From: Punctularia strigosozonata HHB-11173 SS5
Taxonomy: Eukaryota; Basidiomycota; Agaricomycetes; Corticiales; Punctulariaceae
Direction: 5' to 3'
Length of the DNA stretch: 64,000 nt
Assembly (NCBI RefSeq): GCF_000264995.1
Contig: NW_006767437.1
Coordinates: forward strand, 1,891,841 to 1,955,840
Shown in pieces: positions 32,116 through 44,657 of this stretch (positions are counted from its first letter, which is position 1; every line of letters begins with the position of its first letter). The position numbers and the translations under genes were made by a program. The notes under the pieces are model-generated. The model saw nothing but the letters and a program-made list of their open reading frames with translations, had not been told where the DNA came from and did not search any database.

Positions 32116-34980
32116 GATGAGCAAGAGCCAGAGGGAGGGGGGGCGGAACAAAAAGATAACCCCAGAGGGGGGAAGATAGGATGGCAGGGGAGGAGAACGG
32201 GGACTGATATGAAGAGGCGAATGTGAGACAAGACCGGACGGAGGGTATAGAGGCAGTGTGGCCCATCCCGTCACGACCGCTCTTGTGCCGTTCCTGGCTC
32301 CTTCCATTTTCGGACAACACAATAATCGCCCTCCACGGAACCCCCGCCGCCAGCTTCTAGCATCCCGCTGGAGTTCCAGCAGGTGTAGGATACAATAAAC
32401 GTCCGTTTCGACTGAGAAAGGGGGCTGGAGGACGCGCCGGACAACGTCGCGCGAGTCGCGGTAGTCGACGACAAACGCATGGCCCGATCCGGAAGCCGAT
32501 CGGTCTGTCCCTACTGCCCACAACAATACAACAACAACGCGTCGATGCGGGCGCACACTCGTCTTCGCGGAGTCGCCACGTTCCGCCACGAGGCCTCGAG
32601 AGGCGAGATCGATGCAGATGGCCAGATGGGCAAGGTTGCGGGCGAAAGCTTAAATTTCCGTTCGGGAACAAGGCAGGCTGCCGCATGGGAGGAAACATGC
32701 GTTGCGAGAATCACATAATCGGCACGGAAGTCGAAGGCATGCAATGTTTGCGAAGCTATCGACAGCTGGACATACTACGGCGTTTCCCGGTCCCTCGGCC
32801 GGGCACCAACATGTGATGGCCAACCATGAAAGAATAGAAGGCGCCAAAGCTCGTCAAGCCCTGCGGTTCCGCAGTGAAAGTGAAAGTCTATCAAGGCATG
32901 AACAAAAGGTAAGAAGGTGCACAATCCTGTCTGTGTGTTCTCTCGCCGCTGGACAATAACAACGAGCGAGTTGGATGGCCCACGACGGTCGTGCTCGATA
33001 GGATCGATTTAGACTCGGCGGCGGCCTTGTCCTAAAACGGCGCCCGCGTGGATGAGAGAGAAGGTCTAAAAGCTATTTCACTGCATACATTCACATTGGC
33101 GCACAATATAATGTCGCTATGACCTGATCTGGAAAACGAAATCAACATAGGTCTACTTAGCAGCATTGGATCGGATCATGCGTTACCTGGCAGCATTCCA
33201 TCGTCTGCATTGCGGACCGAGTGGAACCGAGTGTCAATTATTGGCGCCATGCGCGGCGCTAGTCAACTGGAATGCATCGTAAGTACCGAACGACGCCCCA
33301 GAACGTGCTCCTCCCAGCTTCCGAATGGAGTACAAGCCCCAGCGTACGAGGGAGCGAGAAGCCGCAAGGACAAGGACATCCGGATATTAGACTGAGACTA
33401 GCCGGCCGCGGCGCCTCCACTGCGGACAACGGGCGTCACACGGAGTGTATCTCCGCATGACGCACGAAGATGCGAATTGGCTCGGGATGACGAAGGTTCA
33501 CCCTGGCTGTCAATTGGGAAGGCGAGTCTTGTTGGCCGTGCGCAGCGCTGACGGGGTTTGGACGCGGTTCATGTCTTGGCGCAGAATCGAAGGTGGCTTC
33601 CTATCTCCAGTACAGAAGACTGAGACACTTGCCAGCTTCCGCGGTCTTGAGCGCATCGGGATGGTCTCATGAGGGTACAACAAGGATAGCCCTGGTTTTA
33701 ACAGAGAAACGGGACCTTCAGAGAGACGAAACCCAGGGAACAGCATATTCACGGAGGCGGCTATGTCGGTTATCCGACCCTTGAAGGATGCTTTTTGAGC
33801 CAACAGGCGTTTGCGCAGGATTCGAAATGTACAGTGAAGCTTCCAAATCCGGTCGCCAGCAAAAGCGTTGTGGAGCGCGATGTCGAAGGGCATAAGTCAG
33901 CCGCAACGCAAGCAATAATCATCATGGCCGACGAGACCGGCCTTGAATGGGTATCTCGGATGCGCCCCATTTGCCGTTGCGCAGTCAGCCAAATATCACA
34001 TTTTCGTCCCGTACGCAGTTCCGAGCACGGTTCTTCCGTCTTCATGCGATATGTTGCGTCCATGCTGAGATCGCAGTGATCAGCCATCAGAGTATTTCTG
34101 GGATGGGAGATCAGTTCCAGCATTACTTCGACCATCGGAGCGTTGTCCTCACAGGTTTGTCAAACTCTGTGTTGTGAAGTTCTTGAAGTTTTCGAAGAGA
34201 TTTGATGGCGATACCGATGTTCGTAGGAGACCTATCCCTCGTAGGCCCTTGAGTGGTGTTAGAGGTAGCGCGTCGTGCCCTCTTGGTCCAGGATAGGTCA
34301 AATTCGTGCGCCAGCCGGAAAGGCGATGAATCTAGCAGAGCTTCTTTCATATGAGTGTATTTCTGGCATGCTCGCCACTGCTAACAGAAACTTCTATGAT
34401 GGACGGGAGTCCATAATCCAGACAGTGAGGTTTTCTCATCAACGGGTAGACATCTGAAGAGGCAATATCCAAGGCGGAACTGGATCCGCTGTATTTGCCA
34501 GCGCATCCTCCTGCAAGGCTGCAAGGGATCATAATGCCGCATATAGTGAGGCGCCATAGAGTGTCTGCGATCAAAGCACCAGTGTAAGCACTTGTGTTCC
34601 ATCACCGCTGGACTTGATGGCGAGTCAACAAGTATTCCGGGGGGTTTCGCCTGCGAGTGGGTCACCGGGACTACCAGTGTCCAAAGGCGATACACAAATT
34701 GTCGGAGTGGACTTGAATAGGTGCAATCGGTTCATGTGTACCGAGTCAGGGAAATGCAAATAGTGCAAAAGACGCGAACTCGAAGATGTCCAAGCCTGGG
34801 GAGACAAGGCGACGCCGCGACGGCAAAAAAGTGACGCCACGTGCTCAATGCTCACGCGCTCACGTTTCGTAACGCTGTAAACGCGTTTTGTCACGATCGC
34901 AAAAGTCGCGTTAACGCTCCGTACCACATACTTACATGATTTGAAGCTATTGCTTCCAATACACGACGTCAACAGGCGGT
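32116..34980. other. 2.9 kb without a supported gene
   Basis: The left part (to about 32700) is the kinase upstream region. From 33200 to 34900 several minus-strand frames of 75-130 codons follow each other (33893-33510, 34135-33770, 34350-34123, 34695-34381) but none shows a known domain or clear splice pattern. It may be a decayed gene or simply non-coding. Confidence 0.4.
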
Positions 34981-35619
34981 ATGACTTCAACAACGAACCA
35001 ATACGGCGAACTCGCCACACAGCTGGTCACGGAATCCCGCCGATCGACTCTCACAGACAACTTGCTCAAGTACAACGACCCGCTCGTTCGATCCATCGTT
35101 CGCGAACAGCGTCAGCTCGAGCAAAGCATCGCGAACGCTCTGGCTGAATCCTCACAGCTCGACGAAGAGAACGCGAAGCTCGATGGGGAAGATCCTCACA
35201 CTCCCGCCCTCCTCATCTTCCAGACCGCGATTGAGCGCAACAAGCGCTGCCTGCTCGCGTACCACCAACATCGTTTAGACCGTTTGCGCGACATGTACTG
35301 GTCCGCGGGAGGATCCCTGCCACATCTTCTGTCCTCTGCAGATACACGTGCCAAACTCTCGCCACACGAGGTCGACTTCCTCAAGGCGTACAACGCGTCC
35401 GTCATGGACTTCCGTGGCGCGTTCAGCGACGAGTTGGACATCACGGCCAACATCATGAGCGTTCCAAAGGATCTACACGTGCTCGTGCGGGTTGTGAAGG
35501 ATTGCGGGGTGATTCAGACCGAGCTTGGGGCTATCGACTTCAAGAGGGGGCAGCGGTTCATGGTGCGGAGGGCGGACATCGAACACTTGATAGTGCAAGG
35601 ATATCTCGAAGAAGTGTGA
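34981..35619 (+). CDS. PSF1: GINS complex subunit Psf1
   Basis: Single-exon frame of 212 residues, the usual Psf1 length. Key stretches: YGELATQLVTESRRSTLTDN at the N-terminus, ERNKRCLLAYHQHRLDRLRD, MYWSAGGSLPHLL, LSPHEVDFLKAYN, ELDITANIMSVPKDLHVLV and the C-terminal B-domain VKDCGVIQTELGAIDFKRGQ, ending IVQGYLEEV. GINS (Psf1-Psf2-Psf3-Sld5) joins Cdc45 and Mcm2-7 as the replicative CMG helicase in the nucleus. The start is the first Met after upstream stops. An MCB-like word (ACGCGT, 34880-34885), typical of S-phase genes, lies about 100 bases upstream, among other ACGCG words. Confidence 0.95.
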   Translation: MTSTTNQYGELATQLVTESRRSTLTDNLLKYNDPLVRSIVREQRQLEQSIANALAESSQLDEENAKLDGEDPHTPALLIFQTAIERNKRCLLAYHQHRLDRLRDMYWSAGGSLPHLLSSADTRAKLSPHEVDFLKAYNASVMDFRGAFSDELDITANIMSVPKDLHVLVRVVKDCGVIQTELGAIDFKRGQRFMVRRADIEHLIVQGYLEEV

Positions 35620-36019
35620 CGAGGGCCTCGGCCTATTTTGATGTTGCTCAGGACCCTGGGTTATTGCAGCACATTGCAGGGGCTGTGCTACGCCGTCGCA
35701 GTTGTCCATGGGAGCGTTTCGCCGTGACGTTATGAAGTTCGGGAGGTAACCATGGTTCTCTCCCCTGCATCGCGAGCGATCCTCTGATGAGCGCCCTCTA
35801 CAGATATATTTCCCGGTCATATCTACCTTATCGAGCCCTGCTGTGGTTGGCCTATCGAAGGCAGTGTGAACTGGCAATGTGTACTTTTATATTTAGTGTG
35901 GGATAGCATCGCCGCCGATACTCTCTACTGGAGATATATGCTCGGTATTACGATGCAAGTGACCCCTTGGTCTTTCAAGCACACGCACCACCTCGCAGGC
36001 TCGAGTCTTTTCGTTCGAC
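35620..36019. other. Intergenic
   Basis: 3' flank of PSF1 and 5' flank of the membrane protein. Nothing specific seen. Confidence 0.5.
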
Positions 36020-37893
36020 ATGGCTGGGACATATGGCTACGTAGATTATTTGAACGACACTCGTTGTTTCATAGATCAATCGGTTCTCGCCTACCCTTCG
36101 ATTGATTACTCGCCATGCACATGGACCCAGGGCATGGTCAACTTTCTGAACTTGACGGGAAGCGGTGGAGGCAACTCTAACTATATTGGCGCATACTGCT
36201 TGAACCCGCCGTGAGTACTCATTCTTCCTATGCCGCAAAGCCACTTTTGTCAATCCCTTGAAGCTGACCTTGTCACGTAGTTCAGACGACGACTGCCCTT
36301 ACGGGTACTGTTCCCAGTCTGATATCGCAGGTAAGTCTGAGCGCCTACGCGTCATGCAATTTGTACTCAACGATCTCCCGCGCATGCAACAGGACCATTA
36401 GTGCGCATTGGCGGTAAGTCATCGGGTGCATTCGTCTTTTTCAGGCTGGTTTATTGAAGTTTTCAATAGCGTACCTCAGTAACTTGTTTCTATGTATGTT
36501 GCACCTCATACGGTGCTAGACAAAACCATTGAGGACCTTCATAGCTCTCCTGATATTCTACTCTCCGGATTTCGACGATATCCGCGAGTCATTCCAGGCC
36601 CAGGTACGAGGAATCGTTCTCCACGCCAATTTATCCTCGCTGAGGTCGAGATATATCAGATCCTTACAATCTACTCGTTGGTAAAGTTGTGTTCAATGGA
36701 ACACCTTGATTGATCTCTGAGGGCTTCTTCTGTTCTTCTCCAGCTGTTCGCCACCAGCATAGCGATATTCAAGGAGCAGCTTACAAAATTCCATGCAGTC
36801 CTGTCAAGGTACGCGCAGGTTGTCGTTAACTCGGTGTCCATTCGCTGACTTCCCTGCCGACGAAGCATCATTGTGGGCTCGCCTGTGACGCTCTACCTCT
36901 GGGTCTATGCCACCCTCTCGCTTTTTGGAAAGCGTCATCGCTTGTCCGGGACACTTGGTCCCGCTCCGCGGGAGGAGAAACGACGTGGTCGTCACTTACT
37001 CTCGAAGATCCTCGTCCTCGGCGCCTTCGTCATGTGGCTGGCGCTCGTCATCTTCATCTTCACAGCTCCGTCCCATCGATTCTCGCAGCCGAACTGCGAC
37101 GTCTATCGCAGTGACATCCTCATCGAGAAGTTCTACGCCGCCGGTGGCGTGATCTTGGTCCAATTGGCGAAGATATCCAAGGCCATGGGTTCGGTGTTCT
37201 CTCTCCCGCTGTTGCTCACCATCGTCGCTTGGATAGTGGTGATAGTAGCGCGCAGGAAGGAAATATGGAAAGATGGCTACTCCTGGCACTTTTGGCAGGT
37301 CTGGTATGTGCGCCGTGCTCTTTTGGCAGTAGGCGGCGAACTGACTCATCCTGCTTCCAGGCATTTCGTCAGAGATCGGTACCCGTTCATTCATTTCACT
37401 TCCGTCATCGCGCTCCCCTTTGTTTACTGGGTGCTTACGGTACGGGCGCGTGTTCTCTCTTTCGTAGCATCCTTTGTGAATGACGGCACTGTATTCAGGT
37501 GGAACTCGGCCTCCTCGGTACTCAAGACAACGCAGGATGGAATGTCTCCTTCGGTCAGGTTCGTACTTTCCTGTCCTAGCCCGACATCTTCTCGCTGAAC
37601 TGAAGTGCATCCAGCTTCTGGCACTATTCATCGTAGTGCAACCGGCGCTCTCTGTCCTCCCCTTGTTCAAGAAGCTCGGTCCTTGGTTCATGGACCTCAC
37701 CTGGGTGCGAAAGTGCTTCTGCTGCGGCAGCCGCCGACAATCTCGACGGGCACGCGCGCAGATCGGCCGGGTTCCCGATCTCGGAGAGCTGGTCCAAAGC
37801 GAGAAGATCGATGTCCCGCTGGATTTCGGAGGGAGAAACGGCAGCGATCTGACGTTGCACATTGCTTATGGCGACGGATTTTCCAAGGTCTAG
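36020..37893 (+). CDS. Polytopic membrane protein of unknown function
   Basis: Start MAGTYGYVDYLNDTRCF. An N-terminal non-membrane part of about 65 residues holds Cys pairs (CFID, CTW, GAYCLNPP) continued by DDDCPYGYC in the next exon, likely disulfide-bonded on the lumenal or outer side. It is followed by about six hydrophobic segments, among them GSPVTLYLWVYATLSLF, LVLGAFVMWLALVIFIF, LPLLLTIVAWIVVIVA, HFTSVIALPFVYWVLTV and LLALFIVVQPALSVLP. The tail is basic then polar (CCGSRRQSRRARAQIG) and ends DLTLHIAYGDGFSKV. Several short introns. I do not recognise the family; the layout resembles unannotated basidiomycete membrane proteins. Confidence 0.75.
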
Positions 37894-39664
37894 CTTATGT
37901 ATATATAAGTACGGTGTTCGGTTTTTCAATGCTTGCTCCGAAACCAATTCCTCCGCGTTTTCACGAACGCAAGGGCGACGCCAACAAGTGCGTCGGGACT
38001 AGCCTCTGTCACACGGGGGGGGGGGGGTTGCTTCGGGGGTTGGGCGACGAGGGGACAGTTCAACTCATAATGCAACTACCACGCCTGACCGGACCATATT
38101 GGGTGGGTTAGGTGTATATGAATGCTCTGGTCGTGTGCCATGCGCGTGTCGGTTTACATATATTTTGGGATTTATACCGGTTGCAACGGGCCGATCTCAA
38201 TGAGATCCAGGGGCATTCATACTGAATGGGGAACCGTTGCTGACCATCGCCTCACACGTCTGCGTCGAATCTGCGCCGCCTTCCGCTGAGCGTCCTTGGA
38301 CAATAGATATGAATCGGATGAGTAGGATTCGTTGCAAGGGATTTCGAACCGACATATCCGTAAAGCTCTGCATTGTACCAAGGTTTCGAAGAAAGCAGGA
38401 AGATGCCATTCTCAGATAGTCCACACGGTCCGGAAGAAGGCATTGGTTCTGCTGTGCCGTCTCTGTGTCAGAAGATTTGCCCAATCCGGGCCACGATATG
38501 CCGGCTGCTGGACGGCACCAGGTTTGGCGTCGAACTAGGGTGCCACCTCAGAGTGAGTGGATCGCTGGCGGAGTAGCGAACGAACACCAGGCTAAGATTG
38601 CCGGAGTTTAACTAAGCCCGAGGGCATGTACTGACAAGGAACAGAGATCGCACAATGACGATCAAGATCGGGTACAGCGACCATCTCAGGCGCCTCAGTA
38701 AGGCAAGTCTCGGAACACATGCCTGAAGCTAATCGTGAACTGCACCAATGAATGTGCCGCGTTCACAGGTATTAAAGTGGGTTATCTGGATGGCTCTTAA
38801 CTTGTAGAGGCCCGAAATAGGCCGGAAACGAGTAATCAGACCAGATCTATCAGAGAAAGGGAAACATAGCTTGATGCAATGGCAGCCAACGCGAACGTGC
38901 ATGAACAATCAGGTTCAAGCTGTCGAAGAGTCGGCAATCCAGGCTCATCGAGGGCTCCTACGGAGTTCGGCATGTGCAGCATCTCCGTCAGCTTGTACGG
39001 ATGTCATCTCCAGGCACCGCCGGAGGACTTCTCTAGCTGCGCCAGAACTCGGAGAGGACGGAGAGGTGAGACGTAAATGCGCCAAGCTCGGTTCTTTGGC
39101 TGGATCTTCCGGAGAAGCTATATCGAGCGGATATTCGTAGAGCGGGAACTGCTGTGAGCCCTGTGCTATATCTTGAGTTATGAAGAAGCTTTGGCCAACG
39201 GAATGGTTCGCTTCTCTGCGCGAACCCTGTGGCCGCACTGAGTCGACGACCCTCCGAGTCGTCCAGCGGCGTCCACAAGGGCAAAATTTCGGGCCCGATG
39301 GCACCCCTGACAGCCTTGGCTGTGGCTCTCGCTGTGCGATCGGACGCGGAAGAGTTGTCAAGCGGAGCACTGGAGCGCGGGCAGGCGCGGGTTCAGCATG
39401 GTTCACTTCGCACGTTCTACGAATATCGCGAAGCGGTCGTCCTGAGGAGTCGTGGGAACTGTGGCTGTGTAGCGTTTCCACCACTCGCCGCACGAACGTG
39501 CGCGCTCTGGCGCACTCGTCCACTAGCTCCTTTGATGCGACGGAGTGCCTGGGTCCGAAAGGGCTCCTTTATAAAGATGCAAACGCTGAGTTTACAGTTA
39601 TCGGTCGCCACTTCGCACCGCTCCCTCGCAGGACTTTCGCTCTCGTCCCCTCTATAATATTGCG
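37894..39664. other. 1.8 kb without a supported gene
   Basis: Contains a G homopolymer near 38017 and frames on both strands (39180-39785 plus, 39523-38945 minus) with no recognisable domain. The part next to 39665 must include the phosphate carrier promoter; a CACGTT word near 39408 resembles a weak Pho4 site, but one such word is not evidence enough. Confidence 0.4.
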
Positions 39665-41590
39665 ATGGCCGAACACGACAAGACATCCACTTCTTCTATC
39701 GAGAAGCAGCCTGCTGTGTATACCCTCGATGAGCGGAGGCGTGCGGCCCTCGCAGAAGTTGACAATGCGAGCTTCTCGTGAGTAATCTGACCCCGTTGTC
39801 AGTGGGCGCGCCAATGTTCTGACACTTCTTTAAGATGGTTCCATGTTAAAGTCTGCATGGTCGCTGGTGTCGGTTTCTTCACCGATGCGTAGGTCGTATC
39901 TCGGTACGCTGTTCAAAGCAAGCGCTGATAATGTTTGTTGGCAGGTACGACATTTTCGCGATCAATATCGCGTCGACAATGTTGGGATACGTTTACGGTC
40001 CCGGCCACGCTGGTGCCTTGATTGCAAACCAAGACCTTGGTATCAAGGTCGCTACGCCTTGTGGCACTCTTGTCGGTCAACTGCTGTTTGGATGGCTCGC
40101 CGACATCGGTATGTAGACGTTAGCTAATATTCAATCCCTTTTACTCACTGTTCCTTCAGTCGGTCGCAAGCGAATGTACGGTATCGAGCTCATGATCATC
40201 ATCATCGCGACTTTTGGTCAGGCGGTTGCTGGCCATGGACATGCAGTCTCTCTCATCGGCGTCCTCGTCGTATGGCGGTTTATCCAAGGCGTCGGTATTG
40301 GAGGAGATTATCCTTTGTCCGCAGTAATCTCGTCCGAGTTCGCTGCGACGCGAACGCGCGGCAGGATGATGACGGCAGTTTTTGCTGCGCAGGGCTGGGG
40401 AAACTTTACCGCCGCCCTCGTTGGCTTGATAGTCGTCGCCGCCTTCAAGAACAAGATTATCCACGATGATCCGAACGAGTTCTTCCACATCGATTTCACC
40501 TGGCGCCTGCTCATCGGTCTCGGATGCGTGCCCGCCGTGATCGCACTTTACTTTCGTCTTACCATCCCCGAAACTCCCCGTTTCACCATGGACATCGAGC
40601 GCAACATCAAGCAAGCTGTGTCTGACGTCGAGCATGTTCTCAGCGACGGCACTTACGTGGTCGACCCTGACGCAGTCGTGCAGCGCGTCGACGCGCCAAA
40701 GGCTTCGCGCCGCGATTTCGTCGCGCATTTCTCCAAGTGGGAGAATCTGAAAGTCCTCATCGGCACCTCCTACTCTTGGTTCGCTCTCGACGTAAGAAAT
40801 ACTCCGTCATTTCACACAAATTTTTATCTGACCCGCTCTTCCAGATCGCGTTTTACGGTCTTGGTCTTAACTCATCCATCGTGCTCACCGCTATTGGCTT
40901 CAGCGGCGCAGGAAAGGCGACCGGCGCTACCAAGGCCTACCTCACCCTCAAGAACGTCTGCGTGGGCAATCTCATCCTTTCTGCCGCCGGCCTTATCCCC
41001 GGATACTACGCCTCTTTCCTCCTTATCGATACCTGGGGCCGCAAGCCCATCCAGCTCATGGGATTCACGGTGCTCACCGTCCTCTTCGTCATCATGGGTT
41101 TCGGCTACGACAAATTGACGGCATCGTCCGGCGCTACAGACGCCTTCGTTTTCCTCTACTGCTTGGCCAACTTCTTCCAGAACTTTGGCCCCAACACTAC
41201 GACCTTTGTGGTACCTGGTGAGGCGTTCCCGACGCGCTACCGTTCGACCGCGCACGGAATTTCGGCTGCCTCTGGCAAGCTCGGCGCCATCGTGGCGCAG
41301 GTCGGCTTTGCGCGCCTGAAGGATATTGGCGGCAAGAACGCCTTCGTCAAGCACATGTGAGTCTCTTCTCCCGCCTTCCTATTTCCTCGGAGCTCCTTGC
41401 TGACGCGCTCATATCCTGCAGTTTGGAAATCTTTGCGTTCTTCATGCTGACCGGCATCTTCTCGACCCTCCTTATACCCGAGACCAAGCAACGGTCTCTC
41501 GAAGAGCTTTCGAACGAGACCCAGGAAGGCTTTGTCCGTGGTATTTCCAAGCCGAAGGACGGTCGTACAGTTCCCGCTGCCGCTCTCTAA
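39665..41590 (+). CDS. PHO84: Inorganic phosphate:H+ symporter, Pho84 type
   Basis: Major facilitator protein of about 540 residues over six exons. It starts MAEHDKTSTSSIEKQPAVY. Visible: VCMVAGVGFFTDAYDIFAIN (first helix with the acidic residue of phosphate symporters), GQLLFGWLADIVGRKRMYG (MFS motif A across a splice), RFIQGVGIGGDYPLSAVISS, EFAATRTRGRMM, the long central loop with SRRDFVAHFSKWENLKVL, SWFALDIAFYGLGLN, GRKPIQLMGF, FFQNFGPNTTTFVVPGEAFP and TRYRSTAHGISAASGKLGA. It ends ETKQRSLEELSNET plus a short tail. It imports phosphate with protons across the plasma membrane and is usually induced by phosphate starvation through Pho4. All family motifs are present and the gene looks intact. 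Confidence 0.97.
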
Positions 41591-42763
41591 TTCCCCATCT
41601 TGCGGTCTGTCGAGACTCTGATGTAACCTTTAAAACTCCTGCCTGCTACTCGTATCAATCACGAAATGCTATGCACTCTCGTTTTCTCCTTGTGGGGTGG
41701 ATGTCGATGTAATGTTAGGTAGACTAGAATCTGGATGTTGTAATGCCGACATGAGAGCTACGCTTGAGTGTGACATAGCGCGACTAATCGTGACCGATGT
41801 GACAGCGATCTTACAACTGCATGAAGACAAGCATTGTTCACTCGAAGGCCGATCATCCTGGACTTCCGATGGGATGCCTGGCGCGGACAATCAGCCCACT
41901 CTGGTATCTGCATGCGACAACAACTTAGTCGTGTTCTTCCTGGGTTTCCACGAGCGTGCCGTCCGGCACAATACGACGCCACTCATGCAATGTGTGATCC
42001 GCCGAACGACTACGTTTGACAGCGAAGGAATGTGGAAGGAGCACGTTCGTGCCGTTCGTGCCGTTCGTGCCACTTACTGGGAAAGTCCAAAGATCTCTGA
42101 CGAGCTCGGATCGACTCGTTTCTGCGCTCGTCTACACTTTCGGAAACGCAGCTTCGCAATTGCCGGATTGGCAAGATGAACCATCTTTCCTGGAAGCGAG
42201 GGGACCCCACGCGATAGCAACATTAGGGGGGCTCAAACCGGTGATTAAGGGACGGATTACGGAATAGATTCGAAAGTTGAGCCGCTACATTCTCTTCGAC
42301 CCATAATCCGATTCTGCTATGCCTCCCTGCTACATCGGAGTTTGGAATCCTTCCCGCGTCACCGGGCAGCGGGATGTCCGTTCGACTCTTCATCCTGGCC
42401 ATCCTGAAGAAACATCTAATGCACTCCATGCAGAGCATAGATGACTCATCACGCTCCAAAAATCATCACATTTTCAATGCAACATCGCGAACAGATCAGC
42501 TCTAAAAGCAGCTCCTCAGATCTCTCTAGCGTCGAGGCGCATGGCCGGCCGAGATACTTTAAGTACTAGTAGCCTGGTACTTCATGAGACATCTGCATCA
42601 TCCACAGTGTCCAAGTACTCTCGCTGCTTTCTCCGTAGCCACGTGTTTCATCAGAGTGACTTCATCGCCTCGATCTGCTGCTTCCATCGTGAACTCACTC
42701 CTGACGCTGCTCGCGTATTTATCTTAATGCTCAGGAAGATGTTCTACAGTGCTTCTGGACCCG
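41591..42763. other. Intergenic between PHO84 and the AlkB gene
   Basis: No supported gene. A 160-codon plus frame (41697-42179) has no recognisable domain. A short run of the nonamer GTTCGTGCC, three copies, lies near 42045-42072. Confidence 0.45.
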
Positions 42764-43759
42764 ATGCCCACCCAACCGACACTGTCATTCATCGTAAAGC
42801 GACCCCGCACGGAATCCGATCATGAAGATACCGACGCTGTTTCCCAGGTTTCGAGTCTGAAAAAGCCAAGGCTGGGAGGATTGACCGCGGCAGGTGTTGG
42901 ATGCGCTGGCGGACCATGTACAGCGAACCCAATAGCGATCAAGGCGCCCAACTTTGACCTTTCGAGCAGCGTCACTGAAACATCCGGAACGGTCATAGCG
43001 AAAGACCCTGACCTCGATTTGCTTCACTTCGAACCTTTCCTGAAGTCGCCTGTGAGGAAGATTCTGTTCGATTATCTGCTCCACGAGTTTCCATGGTATA
43101 GGGTGCGCCCACTCATACTTGCTTCAACGTATCACTTCGTTTGCTGAAACAGAGAAGGTCACCTACAAGATCCGGGGAACGACAATCAACACACCGCGAT
43201 GGACCTGCGTTTGGGGATGCGATGATTCAGGCGTACCGGATACCAAATACAAGATACAACCGCGTCCGATTCCTGCTGCATTGAGGGAGCTGAAGAGACA
43301 AGTTGAAGTGAAGACCGGGGACTACTTCAACTTCGTGCTGTGAGCAGCCCCGGCAGCGATTTCCGCCGAGGATTAATCTGAATGATATTTAGGTGTAATT
43401 ACTATGCCGATGGTAAAGACTCGATATCGTGGCACAGCGACGACGAATCGTTCCTCGGTCCTCTACCCACAATAGCGTCGCTCTCCCTTGGTTCTTCGCG
43501 AGATTTCTACATGAAGCACAAGACGGACAAGACCGCGAAGCAAGAGAAGTGGACATTACACAATGGAGACATGATTGTGATGCGTGGGCGCACACAAAGC
43601 CAATGGCTTCACAGCGTACCCAAGAGGGCCAATGCTGGAGGTTGGGGTTCATGACGCGAGCGATTAGAGGTGCGCTGACATGCTTCTATTTTAGGGAGGA
43701 TGAATTTGACTTTCCGGCGAGCCGTGAATGCAGCCGGAACCAATAATTACTATCGGTGA
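42764..43759 (+). CDS. AlkB-type Fe(II)/2-oxoglutarate dioxygenase (ALKBH2/3-like)
   Basis: Start MPTQPTLSFIVKRPRTESDH. Four exons. Core: FEPFLKSPVRKILFDYLLHE, then FPWYR joined by splicing to VTYKIRGTTINTPRWTCVWG, IPAALRELKRQVE, FNFVLCNYYADGKDSISWHS, DDESFLGPLPTIASLSLG, GDMIVMRGRTQSQWLHSVPK, and across the last splice RMNLTFRRAV, ending NNYYR. The iron ligands are visible as His and Asp in WHSDD and His in WLHSVP; the Arg of NLTFR binds 2-oxoglutarate. It should repair N1-methyladenine/N3-methylcytosine in DNA or RNA by oxidative demethylation in the nucleus. The N-terminal 70 residues are disordered with a KRPR cluster. The ATG was chosen as the first in frame before the conserved part. Confidence 0.93.
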
Positions 43760-44090
43760 ATTGTATCTGTTCCAGGTTTCTGTGCGCCCTGCTAACGCGA
43801 TCCTCAGGTACAATGTGGGAGAGGTGAGCTGCATACCAGTGCCAGCGACTGCTTTCTGACTGCACGCTATACAGGGACCCGTGTACCGGTGGAGGAACGG
43901 GCAAATGGTTCAAACATGACAGTAGATTGTAATCCAAGTACGATCTAGGCAACTTGCGCGTGATTATCAGAGTTATTTACGATCAGAGTTCGCCGAGCCT
44001 GTGTTTCTTGCATATATGTACCGTGCACAACGCATCTAGGAGTCAGATCGCCATTCTGGGATCTTGCGATGGGCAGCCGGTCGATGACGC
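43760..44090. other. Intergenic
   Basis: Nothing supported between the AlkB gene and the next small gene. Confidence 0.5.
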
Positions 44091-44471
44091 ATGTTCAACC
44101 TCTCCCGCTCGATCGCTCTAGGAAGTTCTTTAGAATTATATTCGCCGCCCTCCCCCTTTCCGCGTTTCTCAACCATCCCAGAACATTGCTGTGGTTATCC
44201 TCAGTACGTTCAGCGGCCATTAGGAAGTGTATCAGAGGATGGGGTCATACTTATTACTCTTACGTCTTCATCAGGTATGCCTTCACATAGCAAGAATCCT
44301 CCGCCGTCGGCGTTCTCTGAACCGTCTGAGCCGTCCGACCTGAAGCCGGAGGACAAGCCCAAAGATCAAATCACGGGGCCCCAGGAAGAGAACCCTCAGG
44401 TGGTCGTCAAACTTAAGCCAGAGCAGAAACAGCAAACCCAAACGTCGAATGGACCGAAGCCGAAGCTGTAG
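44091..44471 (+). CDS. Small hypothetical protein with Pro/Lys/Gln-rich tail
   Basis: Uncertain model, about 100-126 residues. A first part (MFNLSRSIALGSSLELY) is Ser-rich with a few basic residues, loosely like a mitochondrial presequence. An intron may run from about 44200 to 44277, after which MPSHSKNPPPSAFSEPSEPS leads into a charged tail (VVVKLKPEQKQQTQT, ending NGPKPKL). No family recognised. It is convergent with the RRM gene. Confidence 0.35.
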   Translation: MFNLSRSIALGSSLELYSPPSPFPRFSTIPEHCCGYPQYVQRPLGSVSEDGVILITLTSSSGMPSHSKNPPPSAFSEPSEPSDLKPEDKPKDQITGPQEENPQVVVKLKPEQKQQTQTSNGPKPKL

Positions 44472-44657
44472 ATAAGGGCTCTCCACTGCGATGTTGAACG
44501 CTCGGGGTGTATCATCGCAGGTCCGAGGTCATAGGGGTACGAACGGAGGAGCGAGAGGTATGCACGTAGGCAGTGCCAAACAGTACCCTGAACGGGCAGT
44601 ATACAACCACTACACCCAAACATGTAGCGATATACGTACGAGCGAAGACATCAGGTT

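Noticed and set aside
34381-34695. Minus-strand frames at 33.5-34.7 kb as a single gene
   Set aside because: No consistent donor/acceptor chain and no recognisable domain.
39400-39415. Single CACGTT as a Pho4 site for PHO84
   Set aside because: One degenerate hexamer in this GC-rich DNA is expected by chance.
39180-39785. 201-codon plus-strand frame before PHO84
   Set aside because: It overlaps the PHO84 start exon in another frame and shows no domain; it probably stays open by chance in GC-rich DNA.
42764-43759. Possible TET/JBP-type dioxygenase linked to the KDZ element
   Set aside because: It is a clear AlkB-type enzyme (WHSDD, NLTFR) and lies about 20 kb outside the element among host genes.
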